NCBI GenBank assembly: GCA_964509545.1
Contig: CAZDXQ010000018.1
Span: 6,926 to 70,925 of the forward strand
DNA from: JADJWR01 sp964509545
GTDB lineage: Bacteria; Pseudomonadota; Gammaproteobacteria; Burkholderiales; Burkholderiaceae_F
Reading direction: 5' to 3'
Length of the DNA stretch: 64,000 nt
Under the pieces are notes generated by a model, which worked only from the letters and a program-made list of their open reading frames with translations, made no database searches and was not told the DNA's origin. This document shows positions 19,774 through 28,048 of this stretch, piece by piece; position 1 is the first letter of the stretch, and each line of letters opens with the position of its first letter. The translations under genes and the position numbers were made by a program.

Positions 19774-20742
19774 CTACGTCAGCCAATTGGCGACGGAAAT
19801 CAGCAGCAGCAGCAGCAGCCAGAGCACCAGCGCACGCCAAACCAGCGCGATGGCCGCGCGCAGCATCGGCACATTCGGCTCGGCCAGTCCCGCGCCTTCG
19901 AGCCCCGCCTCGTCGAAGTGGCGCCTGGACTCCGTGCTGTTGAGCACGCGGCTGCCGAGCGCGCCGCCGGCGGCGGCGAGGATCAGTGTGCGCGACTCCG
20001 GACGCGGCATGCCATCGACGATCGCTGGCGGTCGCGCCACTTTGCGCCAGCAGTACACGGCGCCTTCGAAGTCGCCGACGATGGCGAATCCGAGCGCGGT
20101 CAGCCGCGCCGGAAGCCAGTCGATCCAGGCGAAGGCGCGGCGCGCAAAGTCGCCGAAACGGTCTGGCGGCAACGCGCCCGACGGCGGCTGGTTCCAGCGG
20201 CGGGCCAGATACTCGGACAGGCGGAACAGGATCGCGCCGATCGGCCCGGGCAGAAGCACGAACCAGAAGACGACCCCGAAGACATGTTTATGCGCCAGCA
20301 GCAGGCCGTGCTCGCAAGACTGCCGCACCAGTTCGCCGGCGTCGAGTTCCGCCGCCGGCGGGGTTTCCTCGACACCGGCCTTCCACTGTTCGAGTTCGCG
20401 CCGCGCTGCCGGCAGATCGCCGTTGGCAAGCGCGATCTGGATCTCGGTCAGGCGGTGGCTGAACTGACGGAAGCCCATCGTGAAATACAGCACGACCACG
20501 TTGACCAGCAGGGCCAGCCACCACGAGATGCTCAGCGCAAAGGCGTACGCCGCGCCGGCCACCACGATCACGCCACCGACCAGAAGCATCCATGCATACA
20601 TGCCGTGCCGACGACGGCCGGCATTCATCCCTTCCTGCGTCGCATCGGCCATCGTGCCGGCGATCGCGTAGACCGGATTGCGCCCCGGCAGCGGGCGCAG
20701 CTGCTCCAGCAGCAGAGTCAGGACGAGAGCGATCCAACCCAC
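19774..20742 (-). CDS. CobD/CbiB-family membrane protein (AmpE-like)
   Basis: A 322-aa integral membrane protein beginning with GTG at 20742 (GAGG upstream). It follows the CobD/CbiB family pattern: an N-terminal helix with LEQLRPL, P-rich NPVY, a DxxxARREL-like segment (LANGDLPAARRELEQW), ESCEHGLL-like QSCEHGLLLAHKHVFGVVFWF, and DWLPARLTALGFAIVGDFEGAVYCWR. No other cobalamin genes are in the window. In betaproteobacteria this stand-alone paralogue is usually annotated as CobD/CbiB family or AmpE-like regulatory protein rather than as the B12 enzyme. Exact role unknown. Confidence 0.75.
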   Translation of the reverse strand: MGWIALVLTLLLEQLRPLPGRNPVYAIAGTMADATQEGMNAGRRRHGMYAWMLLVGGVIVVAGAAYAFALSISWWLALLVNVVVLYFTMGFRQFSHRLTEIQIALANGDLPAARRELEQWKAGVEETPPAAELDAGELVRQSCEHGLLLAHKHVFGVVFWFVLLPGPIGAILFRLSEYLARRWNQPPSGALPPDRFGDFARRAFAWIDWLPARLTALGFAIVGDFEGAVYCWRKVARPPAIVDGMPRPESRTLILAAAGGALGSRVLNSTESRRHFDEAGLEGAGLAEPNVPMLRAAIALVWRALVLWLLLLLLISVANWLT

Positions 20743-20788
20743 GCCTTGGTCCTCGCTTAGATCGGTTCCGCGGCCGGCGTGCGCGCGC

Positions 20789-21511
20789 TCAGGCGCGCAG
20801 CAGGTGGTACAGGTTGCGCAGCATCGCCGCCGTCGCGCCCCAGATGAAGTAGCGGCGCCCGGCTTCGTAGGGCATGGCGTAAAAGGTGCGACGCACGCCG
20901 TCGAAATCGATCAGGCGCCGCTCGTGGTGCACCGGATCCATCAGGAAGGCCAGCGGCGGCTCGAACACCTCCTCGACCTCGAACCGGTCGAGCGCAAGCG
21001 CGAAACCCGGCCTCACGAGGCCGACCACGGGAGTGACCACGTAGCCGGTCGCGGTGGCATAACGCGGCAGGCTGCCAAGAACTTCGACCGCTTCCGCACG
21101 CAGCCCAACTTCCTCCTCGGTCTCGCGCAGCGCCGTGGCGACCGGGCTGTCGTCGTGAACTTCCACACCTCCGCCCGGGAAACTGATCTGGCCGGCGTGA
21201 TCGTGCAGATGGGCCGTGCGACGCGTCAGCAGCACCGTCGGTCCGGTCGCATGCATGACCAGCGCAATCAGAACCGCGGCCTCGCGCGGCGGCTCGTGCG
21301 CCTGCAGCAACCGGCCGTCGGCAGTGATCTCCGGCTGCCAGGCCGGCGGCGAGGCAAAGCGGCGACGCAGCGCATCGGCCGTCATCTGCGCGGCGTCGAC
21401 CGCCTCGCCGCGCACATGCAGCGGGACGAAAGCCGGATCGTGGCCGACGAGTTCCGGATCGAAGTTCGGTCGACGAGGAACCCGCGGTGGCGTCGAAGTG
21501 CGGTCAGTCAT
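20789..21511 (-). CDS. nudL: Nudix hydrolase, CoA pyrophosphatase
   Basis: A 240-aa Nudix enzyme expected to cleave coenzyme A and CoA esters to phosphopantetheine and 3',5'-ADP. The Nudix box (GGGVEVHDDSP...RETEEEVGL) is complete and is preceded by the UPF0035 signature LLTRRTAHLHDHAGQISFPGGG that defines the CoA-specific branch. The roughly 60-residue N-terminal extension is variable. It lies 21 bp downstream of rplS on the same strand and may be read through from the ribosomal operon. Confidence 0.85.
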   Translation of the reverse strand: MTDRTSTPPRVPRRPNFDPELVGHDPAFVPLHVRGEAVDAAQMTADALRRRFASPPAWQPEITADGRLLQAHEPPREAAVLIALVMHATGPTVLLTRRTAHLHDHAGQISFPGGGVEVHDDSPVATALRETEEEVGLRAEAVEVLGSLPRYATATGYVVTPVVGLVRPGFALALDRFEVEEVFEPPLAFLMDPVHHERRLIDFDGVRRTFYAMPYEAGRRYFIWGATAAMLRNLYHLLRA

Positions 21512-21532
21512 CCCCGCACCTTCATCGCCGGG

Positions 21533-21907
21533 CTAGTTGCCGCCCTTGTGCGCCAGCTTCTCCTTGATGCGCGCCGACTTGCCGGAGCGCTCGCGCAGGT
21601 AGTACAGCTTGGCGCGACGGACATCGCCCTTGCGCTTGACCTCGATCGAGGCGATCGTCGGCGAATACAGCTGGAAGGTCCGCTCGACGCCTTCGCCGCT
21701 GGAGATCTTGCGCACGATGAACGACGAGTTCAGGCCGCGGTTGCGGCGCGCGATCACCACGCCTTCGTACGCCTGCGTACGCTTGCGTGTGCCTTCGACG
21801 ACGTTGACGTTGACGACCACGGTGTCGCCGGGGCCGAAGTCCGGAAGCTCGCGCCCGGCAGTCAGGCGGGCGATCTCTTCCTGTTCGAGTTGCTGAATGA
21901 CATTCAT
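21533..21907 (-). CDS. rplS: 50S ribosomal protein L19
   Basis: A 124-aa L19 with the conserved start MNVIQQLEQEEI, FGPGDTVVVNVNVVEG, and RRAKLYYLRERSGKSARIKEK. It lies at the subunit interface. It ends the conserved rpsP-rimM-trmD-rplS operon, and its ATG overlaps the trmD stop by 4 bp (ATGA). Confidence 0.97.
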   Translation of the reverse strand: MNVIQQLEQEEIARLTAGRELPDFGPGDTVVVNVNVVEGTRKRTQAYEGVVIARRNRGLNSSFIVRKISSGEGVERTFQLYSPTIASIEVKRKGDVRRAKLYYLRERSGKSARIKEKLAHKGGN

Positions 21908-22773
21908 CGCACTTCTCCAGAGGCCATCGTGCTGCGATCAGTTCTGGCGGCTGCATTGTCCGCTGTTTTCACCGCAGCAGAGGATGGATCGATCAACGCC
22001 GATGACCCAATGCCACCGGCACCCTGCGCAAACTGGCGCAGAAACTCTTCATCTCGAGCGTCGAGCCAACCGCCGGCGCGCGCCGCCGCGATCAGCTCCG
22101 GCCGTTCGGCTGCAGTCTTCGCCAGCGCCTGCTCACGCCGCCAGCGCTCGATCTGCGCATGATGACCGGACAGCAGCGCCGCCGGCACGCGCCGCCCGCG
22201 CCAGGTCTCGGGGCGCGTGAAATGCGGCGCGTCGAGTACTCCGGTGGCGAAGGATTCGTCGGCGGCCGACTCGATCTTCAGCGCGCCGGGCAGATGCCGC
22301 ACCACCGCGTCGATCAGTGCCATGGCGGCGATCTCGCCGCCCGAAAGCACGAAGTCGCCGATCGACAGTTCCTCGTCGACGCAGGCGTCGACAAAGCGCT
22401 GATCGATGCCTTCATAGCGGCCGCAGACCAGCACCGCGGCGCCGCCGTCCTGTGCCCATTGCCGGACGCGGCGGTCGCTGAGCCGACGGCCGCTGGCCGA
22501 AAGCGCCACGACCCGGCCCGGCGCATGGCCCGCCGCACGCTGCGCGGCGTGCGCTGCATCGACGGCAGCCGACAGCGGCTCAGCCATCAGCACCATGCCG
22601 GGGCCGCCGCCGAACGGCCGATCGTCGACGGTGCGGTGGCGGTCGCTGGTGAAGTCGCGAGGGTTCCAGGTCGAAAGCGTCCAAAGGCCGAGCTCGCGCG
22701 CACGGCGCGTGATGCCGTGATCGCCGATCGCCGCGAACATTGCCGGAAAAAGCGTGACGACATCGAACCGCAT
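21904..22773 (-). CDS. trmD: tRNA (guanine-37-N1)-methyltransferase
   Basis: A 289-aa SPOUT methyltransferase that makes m1G37 and prevents +1 frameshifting. The trefoil-knot AdoMet site is evident (LVCGRYEGIDQRF and LSIGDFVLSGGEIAAM), as is FGGGPGMV early in the protein. ATG at 22773 (MRFDVVTLFP) has a GGGCGGG ribosome-binding site and matches the family N-terminus; a TTG 24 bp upstream would overlap rimM. The protein is about 35 residues longer than usual at its C-terminus (GGIGSSALIDPSS onward), a low-complexity tail. Confidence 0.95.
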   Translation of the reverse strand: MRFDVVTLFPAMFAAIGDHGITRRARELGLWTLSTWNPRDFTSDRHRTVDDRPFGGGPGMVLMAEPLSAAVDAAHAAQRAAGHAPGRVVALSASGRRLSDRRVRQWAQDGGAAVLVCGRYEGIDQRFVDACVDEELSIGDFVLSGGEIAAMALIDAVVRHLPGALKIESAADESFATGVLDAPHFTRPETWRGRRVPAALLSGHHAQIERWRREQALAKTAAERPELIAAARAGGWLDARDEEFLRQFAQGAGGIGSSALIDPSSAAVKTADNAAARTDRSTMASGEVR

Positions 22774-22790
22774 CGCACCCGCCCAGAACT

Positions 22791-23330
22791 TCACCAATCC
22801 GCTTCCCAGTCCACCCGCACGACGCGCTGGACGAGATCGATCTCGTCGATGTACCGATCGACCATTGGCACCAGCAGCGCACGCCCGTCGCGCCGCACTT
22901 CCAGCAGTTCCTGCATACCGCTGCTGAGCACTTCGCTTACCGTGCCCAGCTCGGCGCCGCGGCGGTTGACGACGCGGGCGCCGATCAGATCGACCCAGTA
23001 GACCTCGCCTTCACCCGCCGGCGGAAACTCGGCCCGCGAAACCGCCACCGCAGCGCCCCTGAGCCGATCCGCCTGTTCCGGCGTGTCGCAACCGGCCCAT
23101 TTGGCCACCAGCCCCGACCCATGGCGGCGCACGCCAGTGACTGCAACGCGACCGATCGATTCTCCTATCAACCACCACTGCCGGCTCGCACGCAGCGCGC
23201 CCGCCTGGGCAGAGTGCGGCTGCACACGAACCCACCCTTTGACCCCGTAGGCGCCGCGTAGCACGCCCAGTTCGACCAGATCCGCCGGCGGCAGCGGCGC
23301 CGGCTCGGACTCAGGCCGCGGGTTTGCCAA
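22791..23330 (-). CDS. rimM: Ribosome maturation factor RimM
   Basis: A 179-aa 30S maturation factor. N-terminal beta-barrel with LGVLRGAYGVKGWVRV; C-terminal PRC barrel with YWVDLIGARVVN and ALLVPMVDRYIDEIDL. The first plausible start is TTG at 23330, inside the last 20 bp of rpsP, which implies translational coupling. No ATG is available before the conserved core. Confidence 0.93.
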   Translation of the reverse strand: MANPRPESEPAPLPPADLVELGVLRGAYGVKGWVRVQPHSAQAGALRASRQWWLIGESIGRVAVTGVRRHGSGLVAKWAGCDTPEQADRLRGAAVAVSRAEFPPAGEGEVYWVDLIGARVVNRRGAELGTVSEVLSSGMQELLEVRRDGRALLVPMVDRYIDEIDLVQRVVRVDWEADW

Positions 23331-23562
23331 ATTCCTTGACCAGGCGCGCGACGGTCGGGCTCAGCTGCGCGCCCACGCCCCGCCAATAGGTCAGTCGGTC
23401 GGCGGCAAGGCGAAACCGCGTCTCGCCTTCCGGCGCCAGCGGGTTGTAGAAGCCGACACGTTCGATGAACCGGCCGTCGCGCGGATTGCGCGAATCGGTG
23501 GCAACGATGTTGAAAAACGGACGCTTCTTGGCGCCTCCGCGGGCCAGTCGGATGACGACCAT
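23311..23562 (-). CDS. rpsP: 30S ribosomal protein S16
   Basis: An 83-aa S16 starting MVVIRLARGGAKKRPFFNIV, the family signature, followed by RNPRDGRFIERVGFYNP. The ATG at 23562 has AGGAAC upstream; the open frame extends 16 codons further without homology. First gene of rpsP-rimM-trmD-rplS. Confidence 0.96.
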   Translation of the reverse strand: MVVIRLARGGAKKRPFFNIVATDSRNPRDGRFIERVGFYNPLAPEGETRFRLAADRLTYWRGVGAQLSPTVARLVKEFGKPAA

Positions 23563-23745
23563 GTGCAATGTTCCTGTTGAAAATCCGGTGCTTACGATCT
23601 CGAAAAGCAAAGGATTCTAGCCGAGGCCGCAATGCCGGGCAAACCGCCGCGGGTGACGGTTCGGCCATCGAGGGCGCACCGGGGCCGGAGGCGCTGCGCC
23701 CGACTAAGATCCGCCCCTCCTCGATCGCGTAAAGCTCGCCGCGCC

Positions 23746-24144
23746 GTGCCGTTTCGCCGCAAATCCGTCGCCGCACTGCTCGCGTTTCTGCTCGGCGCAT
23801 TCGGCGCGCATCGCCTCTACCTCGCCAAGCCCCGCTGGTGGCTGCCACTGTCCGTGACCGCGCTGACGCTGCCGCTGCTCGTCGGCGTCCGCAACTGGTA
23901 CCAGACGCCGGCCTTTTTTCTGCTGATGATGCCGGTCGTCGCCGGCTTCGTCGAAGCGCTGGTTCTGGCGCTGATGCCGGACGAAAAATTCGATGCCCGT
24001 TTCAACGCCGGCGCTGAACGCCGCAACAGCAGCGGCTGGGATGCGGTGCTGGTGGCCATCGCCACGCTGATGGTCGGCGCCGTCGTGCTGATGACGGTGA
24101 TCGCCCTGTTTCTGCAGACGATCTTCGAAGGCACGGCCGGATGA
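23746..24144 (+). CDS. TM2-like small membrane protein
   Basis: A 132-aa protein with an N-terminal TM2-type unit (SVAALLAFLLGAFGAHRLYLAKPRWW: helix, turn with a conserved GxHR, helix) and further helices (PAFFLLMMPVVAGFVEALVLAL; VLVAIATLMVGAVVLMTVIALFL). I chose GTG at 23746 because it puts the first helix close to the N-terminus; the ribosome-binding site is weak and the exact start is uncertain. The stop TGA directly abuts the TCA (stop) of the convergent radical SAM gene. Function unknown. Confidence 0.65.
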   Translation: MPFRRKSVAALLAFLLGAFGAHRLYLAKPRWWLPLSVTALTLPLLVGVRNWYQTPAFFLLMMPVVAGFVEALVLALMPDEKFDARFNAGAERRNSSGWDAVLVAIATLMVGAVVLMTVIALFLQTIFEGTAG

Positions 24145-25215
24145 TCAGAAAAGGTCCAGTTGCGCTCCGTCGGGCTTTGGCCGGCGGAACAGGTCTTCGC
24201 GCAGGTCGAACCGTCCGCGCCCGAGGCCGAGTCGGCGGCAGGCCTTGTCGACGCGCTGCCTGATCAGTTCGGCCCAGGGGCCCGTGCCCTTCATCCGTGT
24301 GGTGAACTCGGCGTTGTAGTCACGGCCGTCGCGCATGTCGCGCACCCGGTTCATCACACGTTCGGCGCGCTGCGGCAAGTGCGCCTGCAGCCACTGCCTG
24401 AACAGCGGCGCGACCTCCCACGGCAAGCGCAGCACGGTGTAGAAGGCGGCACGCGCGCCGGCAGACGCTGTCGCCTCGAGTATCCGTTCGATTTCGGGCT
24501 CGTTGACGAACGGAATCACCGGCGCCACGTTGACGCACACGGGAACGCCGGCACGCGCCAGCGTCTCGACGGTACGCAACCGTCGCGCCGGGCTGGCGGC
24601 GCGCGGTTCCAGCGTGCGAGACAGCGCATCGTCCAGCGTGGTGATGCTGACGAACGCCGCCGCAAGCTTCTGCCCGGCCATCGGCACGAGCAGGTCGAGA
24701 TCGCGCTCGATCAGGCTCGACTTGGTGACGATCGCCAGCGGATGCCGCGTCTCGGCCAGCACTTCGATCACGCCGCGGGTGATGCGCAGTTCACGCTCGA
24801 CTGGCTGATAGGCGTCGGTCGCCGATCCGAGGTTGACCACCGCGGCCCGGTAGCCCGGCGCCGCAAGTTCCCGGCGAAGCACCTCGGCGGCGTTGACCTT
24901 CGCCACAAGACGGGTCTCGAAGTCGAGTCCCGGCGACAGGCCGAGATAGCTGTGCGTGGGCCGCGCGTAGCAGTACACGCAACCGTGCTCGCAGCCGCGA
25001 TACGGATTGATCGACCGGTCGAAATAGATGTCGGGCGAGTCGTTGTAGGCGAGCAGGCTCTTCACCCGTTCGTGCCGGACCTCGGTGGCCAGCGGCGGGT
25101 TCGGCGCCTCGCCGCTGGCGAGCCGGTCGTCGAGCGCGTCGCCATCGACGCTGCGCTCGACCGACTCGAAGCGGTGCGGCAGGTTGCTGACGGCGCCGCG
25201 ACCCCTGCGCGGCAA
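24145..25215 (-). CDS. Radical SAM protein, PA0069 family
   Basis: A 356-aa radical SAM enzyme of the family named after PA0069, related to spore photoproduct lyase-like proteins. The 4Fe-4S motif CxxxCxxC is in RGCEHGCVYCYARPTH. The N-terminal RGRGAVSN motif and the DRSINPYRGC segment are diagnostic of this family. Reaction unknown. The start is uncertain: TTG at 25215 precedes the RGRG motif, and the frame stays open upstream with alanine-rich sequence but no ATG. Confidence 0.8.
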   Translation of the reverse strand: MPRRGRGAVSNLPHRFESVERSVDGDALDDRLASGEAPNPPLATEVRHERVKSLLAYNDSPDIYFDRSINPYRGCEHGCVYCYARPTHSYLGLSPGLDFETRLVAKVNAAEVLRRELAAPGYRAAVVNLGSATDAYQPVERELRITRGVIEVLAETRHPLAIVTKSSLIERDLDLLVPMAGQKLAAAFVSITTLDDALSRTLEPRAASPARRLRTVETLARAGVPVCVNVAPVIPFVNEPEIERILEATASAGARAAFYTVLRLPWEVAPLFRQWLQAHLPQRAERVMNRVRDMRDGRDYNAEFTTRMKGTGPWAELIRQRVDKACRRLGLGRGRFDLREDLFRRPKPDGAQLDLF

Positions 25216-25280
25216 CAGGAACGGCGCAGCCGCGCCGCCGGCGGCTGCATCGTCATCAGGATTCTTCCCGGGGGACCGCT

Positions 25281-25865
25281 TCAGGCGAAGTCCTTGACCA
25301 GTGCCGCCTGCACGTTCGGCGCCACTTCGTCAACCCGCACCTGGTAGTTGGGATGATCGATCCCGACCGCCAGGGCGGCGCCCCGCCTCAGCGCGGCGAT
25401 CATCGGCGGCGTGAACTCGAAGCGCAGGAAGTGCACCGAAGAGGTCTTCTGCTCGTTCTCGCGCTCGAGGTCCTCGTCGGCAATCGCATACACCTTGTCG
25501 AATCCGTCGACCTGCAGGTAGGTCCTGTCCTCGATCCCGATCAGCCGCGCCAGTTCGCGTCTGCGCACGACGGGATCGTCGTACTCGATCATCATCGTCG
25601 CCTTCAGGTTGGCGCCATCGGGCACCAGCGGGTTGTAAGCGTCGAGCTCGTCCTGGATGCCCTCTTCCTCGAACGTCTTCTCGATTCGCAGCATTTCCTG
25701 GATCTGGTAGCGAACCGTCAGCTCGTCCTCGAAAATCAGCGTGACGTTGCCGCCCAGGCTCAGCGTGCGGTTCTTCTTGTGCGCGATCACCTTGGCACGG
25801 AACTCCTTGCGGGCCTTGGCGTACGCCTCCAGCGAAAGCAGGCTGGCACGGGCAATTGCGGCCAT
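25281..25865 (-). CDS. DUF3501 family protein
   Basis: A 194-aa soluble protein with the DUF3501 pattern: ARKEFRAKVIAHKKNRTLSLGG, ENxLTVRYQIQEMLRIEKTF, IEYDDPVVRRRELARLIGIED. ATG at 25865 has AAGGAG 17 bp and CGGAG 8 bp upstream. It is the third member of a conserved trio with the Fe-S oxidoreductase (25-bp gap) and rubrerythrin upstream. The repeated co-occurrence, which I recall from other betaproteobacteria, suggests a shared role in peroxide or oxygen defence. Biochemistry unknown. Confidence 0.8.
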   Translation of the reverse strand: MAAIARASLLSLEAYAKARKEFRAKVIAHKKNRTLSLGGNVTLIFEDELTVRYQIQEMLRIEKTFEEEGIQDELDAYNPLVPDGANLKATMMIEYDDPVVRRRELARLIGIEDRTYLQVDGFDKVYAIADEDLERENEQKTSSVHFLRFEFTPPMIAALRRGAALAVGIDHPNYQVRVDEVAPNVQAALVKDFA

Positions 25866-25890
25866 ATTCAACTCCGGACTCCTTTCGACT

Positions 25891-27243
25891 CTAGATGCCG
25901 TACGCGATGCGTACGAGCGTGATGGGATGGGCGATCTCCGGCTTCTTGCCACCGAGCGCATCGGCCGCGAACCGCTCGATGCCCTGCTCGATGTGGTGCC
26001 CGGCAAGCTGGCAGTCCGAGCTGATGTAGTCCGGCTTCGCGCCGGCCATGCTCTTGAACACTGGCTTGCCGATCTTCATCGCCATGGCATGGAACTCCTT
26101 GCGCGTACCCCAGATGCCGGAGTGCCCCGAGCAGCGCTCGACCGTATTGACCGTCGTCTGCGGCAGGAGTTTCAGCAGCTCCTCGGTCTTCCTGCCAATG
26201 TTCTGCACCCGGCCGTGGCACGGCACGTGATAGGAGACCGTGCCCAGCGGTTTCCTGAAGTCCGTCTTCAGCAGGCCATCCTTGTTGCGCGCGACCAGGT
26301 ATTCGAACGGATCCCACATCGCGCGCTTGACTGCCTGCACGTCGGCGTCTTGTGGAAACATCAATGGCAGTTCCTGCTTGAACATCAGCGTGCACGACGG
26401 GATGGACGTCAGGATGGCATAGCCCTCGCGGGCCAGCCGAGCCAGCTGCGGGATGTTGACGTTCTTCAGATGCTCGACCGATTCGAGATCGCCGATCTCC
26501 AGTTTCGGCATGCCGCAGCAGGCCTCCTTGTCGACCAGCATGTAGGGAATCTCGTTGTGCTCGAGGATCCTGATCAGATCGTGGCCAATGCCCGGCTCGT
26601 TGTAGTTGACGTAGCAGGTCGAGAAGATCGCGACCCGGCCCGGGGTACGCTCGCCGTCGCGCACCGGACGTTTCGGCTCCGAGGCGGCGGCCGAGCGGAA
26701 CTTCTTCGGCGCGAACTCGGGCCGCCAGGCGCTGCGCTCGATGCCGAGCATGCTTTCCATCGCCACGCGCGCAGGTTGCGAGCGGTTCACCGCGTTGATG
26801 GTGCGCGTGACGATCGGGATGCCGGCGAACATGCCGACCTTGTCGGTCGAAGTCATGAACCTGTCCGCCGCCTTCGCGCCGTGCTTGCGGAAGTGCACGG
26901 CCTTGGCGCGCAGCATCAGGTGCGGGAAATCGAGGTTCCACGGATGCGGCGGCACATACGGGCACTTGCTCATGTAGCACATGTCGCACAGGTAGCACTG
27001 GTCGACGACGGCCTTGTATTTCTCCTTCGGCACGCCGTCGACCTCGCCCGTCGGTCCCTCGTCGACGAGGTCGAAAAGCGTCGGGAACGCGCCGCACAGG
27101 CTGACGCAGCGGCGGCAGCCGTGGCAGATGTCGAAGACGCGTTCGAGTTCCTTGTCGAGCGTCGCCTCGTCCCAGTAGGCGTCGCTCTTCCAGTCGATAG
27201 GATGGCGGGTGGGCGCCTCGAGGCTGCCTTCTCTGACGTTCAT
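25891..27243 (-). CDS. Heterodisulfide reductase-related Fe-S oxidoreductase
   Basis: A 450-aa soluble electron-transfer protein resembling GlpC/GlcF/HdrD. Two 4Fe-4S clusters are expected from CHGCRRCVSLC and CYLCDMCYMSKCP in the first 100 residues. Cysteine-rich CCG-type motifs follow (EACCGMPKL near the middle; YHVPCHGRVQNIGRK with ERCSGHSG near the end). The first motif ends in SLC rather than NxCP. Placement between rubrerythrin and DUF3501 suggests it passes electrons to rubrerythrin or a partner; that is inference. Confidence 0.82.
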   Translation of the reverse strand: MNVREGSLEAPTRHPIDWKSDAYWDEATLDKELERVFDICHGCRRCVSLCGAFPTLFDLVDEGPTGEVDGVPKEKYKAVVDQCYLCDMCYMSKCPYVPPHPWNLDFPHLMLRAKAVHFRKHGAKAADRFMTSTDKVGMFAGIPIVTRTINAVNRSQPARVAMESMLGIERSAWRPEFAPKKFRSAAASEPKRPVRDGERTPGRVAIFSTCYVNYNEPGIGHDLIRILEHNEIPYMLVDKEACCGMPKLEIGDLESVEHLKNVNIPQLARLAREGYAILTSIPSCTLMFKQELPLMFPQDADVQAVKRAMWDPFEYLVARNKDGLLKTDFRKPLGTVSYHVPCHGRVQNIGRKTEELLKLLPQTTVNTVERCSGHSGIWGTRKEFHAMAMKIGKPVFKSMAGAKPDYISSDCQLAGHHIEQGIERFAADALGGKKPEIAHPITLVRIAYGI

Positions 27244-27313
27244 CGAATTTTCCTTGGCGTTGGCTGTTCTCGCTCTTCGCGGCGCGCCCGACGCGCGGAC
27301 GCGCTGTGAAGAA

Positions 27314-27365
27314 CGGGCCGCGCGCAGCCGCGGCCCGCAGCCGCCAGCGGGCCGCCGCGGGCGGC
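27314..27365 (-). terminator. Double GC hairpin after rubrerythrin gene
   Basis: Two perfect hairpins: 27314-27321 with 27328-27335 (8 bp), and 27349-27355 with 27359-27365 (7 bp). They lie within 75 bp after the rubrerythrin stop and before the Fe-S gene. No T-run follows. They may attenuate transcription so that rubrerythrin is made in excess over the two downstream genes. Confidence 0.45.
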
Positions 27366-27386
27366 CGCATGGCAGCGACAGATGGC

Positions 27387-27809
27387 CTAGTCGGCGATCG
27401 AGTCGAGCGTCTTCTGGAACTTGTTGGCGTGCGAACGCTCGGCCTTGGCCAGCGTCTCGAACCAGTCGGCGATCTCGTCGAAGCCCTCGTCGCGAGCGGT
27501 CTTCGCCATGCCCGGGTACATGTCGGTGTACTCGTGCGTTTCGCCGGCGATTGCGGCTTTCAGGTTCGAGCGGGTCGGACCGATCGGCAGGCCCGTGGCC
27601 GGATCGCCGACCTGTTCGAGGTACTCCAGATGCCCGTGCGCGTGCCCGGTCTCACCTTCGGCGGTCGAGCGGAACACGGCGGCGACGTCGTTGTAGCCCT
27701 CGACGTCGGCCTTGGCCGCGAAATACAGGTAGCGGCGATTAGCCTGGGATTCGCCGGCGAACGCTTCCTTGAGGTTGTGTTCGGTTTTCGTGCCTTTAAG
27801 CTGTGCCAT
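27387..27809 (-). CDS. Rubrerythrin (without rubredoxin domain)
   Basis: A 140-aa ferritin-like diiron protein. Ligand helices read LKEAFAGESQANRRYLYF, STAEGETGHAHGHLEYL, AAIAGETHEYTDMYPGMA and ETLAKAERSHANKFQK, giving the ExxH-type sites of rubrerythrins, which reduce hydrogen peroxide. The C-terminal rubredoxin domain of classical rubrerythrin is missing, so electrons must come from a separate protein, possibly the Fe-S oxidoreductase next door. ATG at 27809 has GGAG 7 bp upstream. An OxyR-like site lies about 100-140 bp upstream. Confidence 0.92.
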   Translation of the reverse strand: MAQLKGTKTEHNLKEAFAGESQANRRYLYFAAKADVEGYNDVAAVFRSTAEGETGHAHGHLEYLEQVGDPATGLPIGPTRSNLKAAIAGETHEYTDMYPGMAKTARDEGFDEIADWFETLAKAERSHANKFQKTLDSIAD

Positions 27810-27910
27810 ACGAGTCTCCTGATTCGAATCAGACGGGAACAACCCGGCGCGCCGCTCGAGACGACGGCGCCAAGCTCGGAGAAGATACGGGCCGGGAGTC
27901 AGTTGGACAA

Positions 27911-27947
27911 ATGAATTGTGCCAATCCGATCCATAGCCAATCCCTAT
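27911..27947. promoter_or_regulatory. OxyR-like binding site upstream of rubrerythrin
   Basis: ATAG (27933-27936), seven bases, CTAT (27944-27947) matches the ATAG-N7-CTAT element of OxyR exactly. Seven bases to the left is CAAT (27922-27925, 3 of 4 to CTAT), and seven more gives ATGA (27911-27914, 2 of 4 to ATAG). All four tetranucleotides therefore fall in the spacing of the full OxyR consensus. It lies 102-138 bp upstream of a peroxide-scavenging gene. Prediction only. Confidence 0.45.
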
Positions 27948-28048
27948 GGTGGCGCGGACCGCCAGCACACGTTACCGCCGCGCCCGAACAGGGCGCTGAT
28001 CACGATCACGGAAACGCGGAAAGCGTGGCGGAACTCCGCCGCGGCGGA

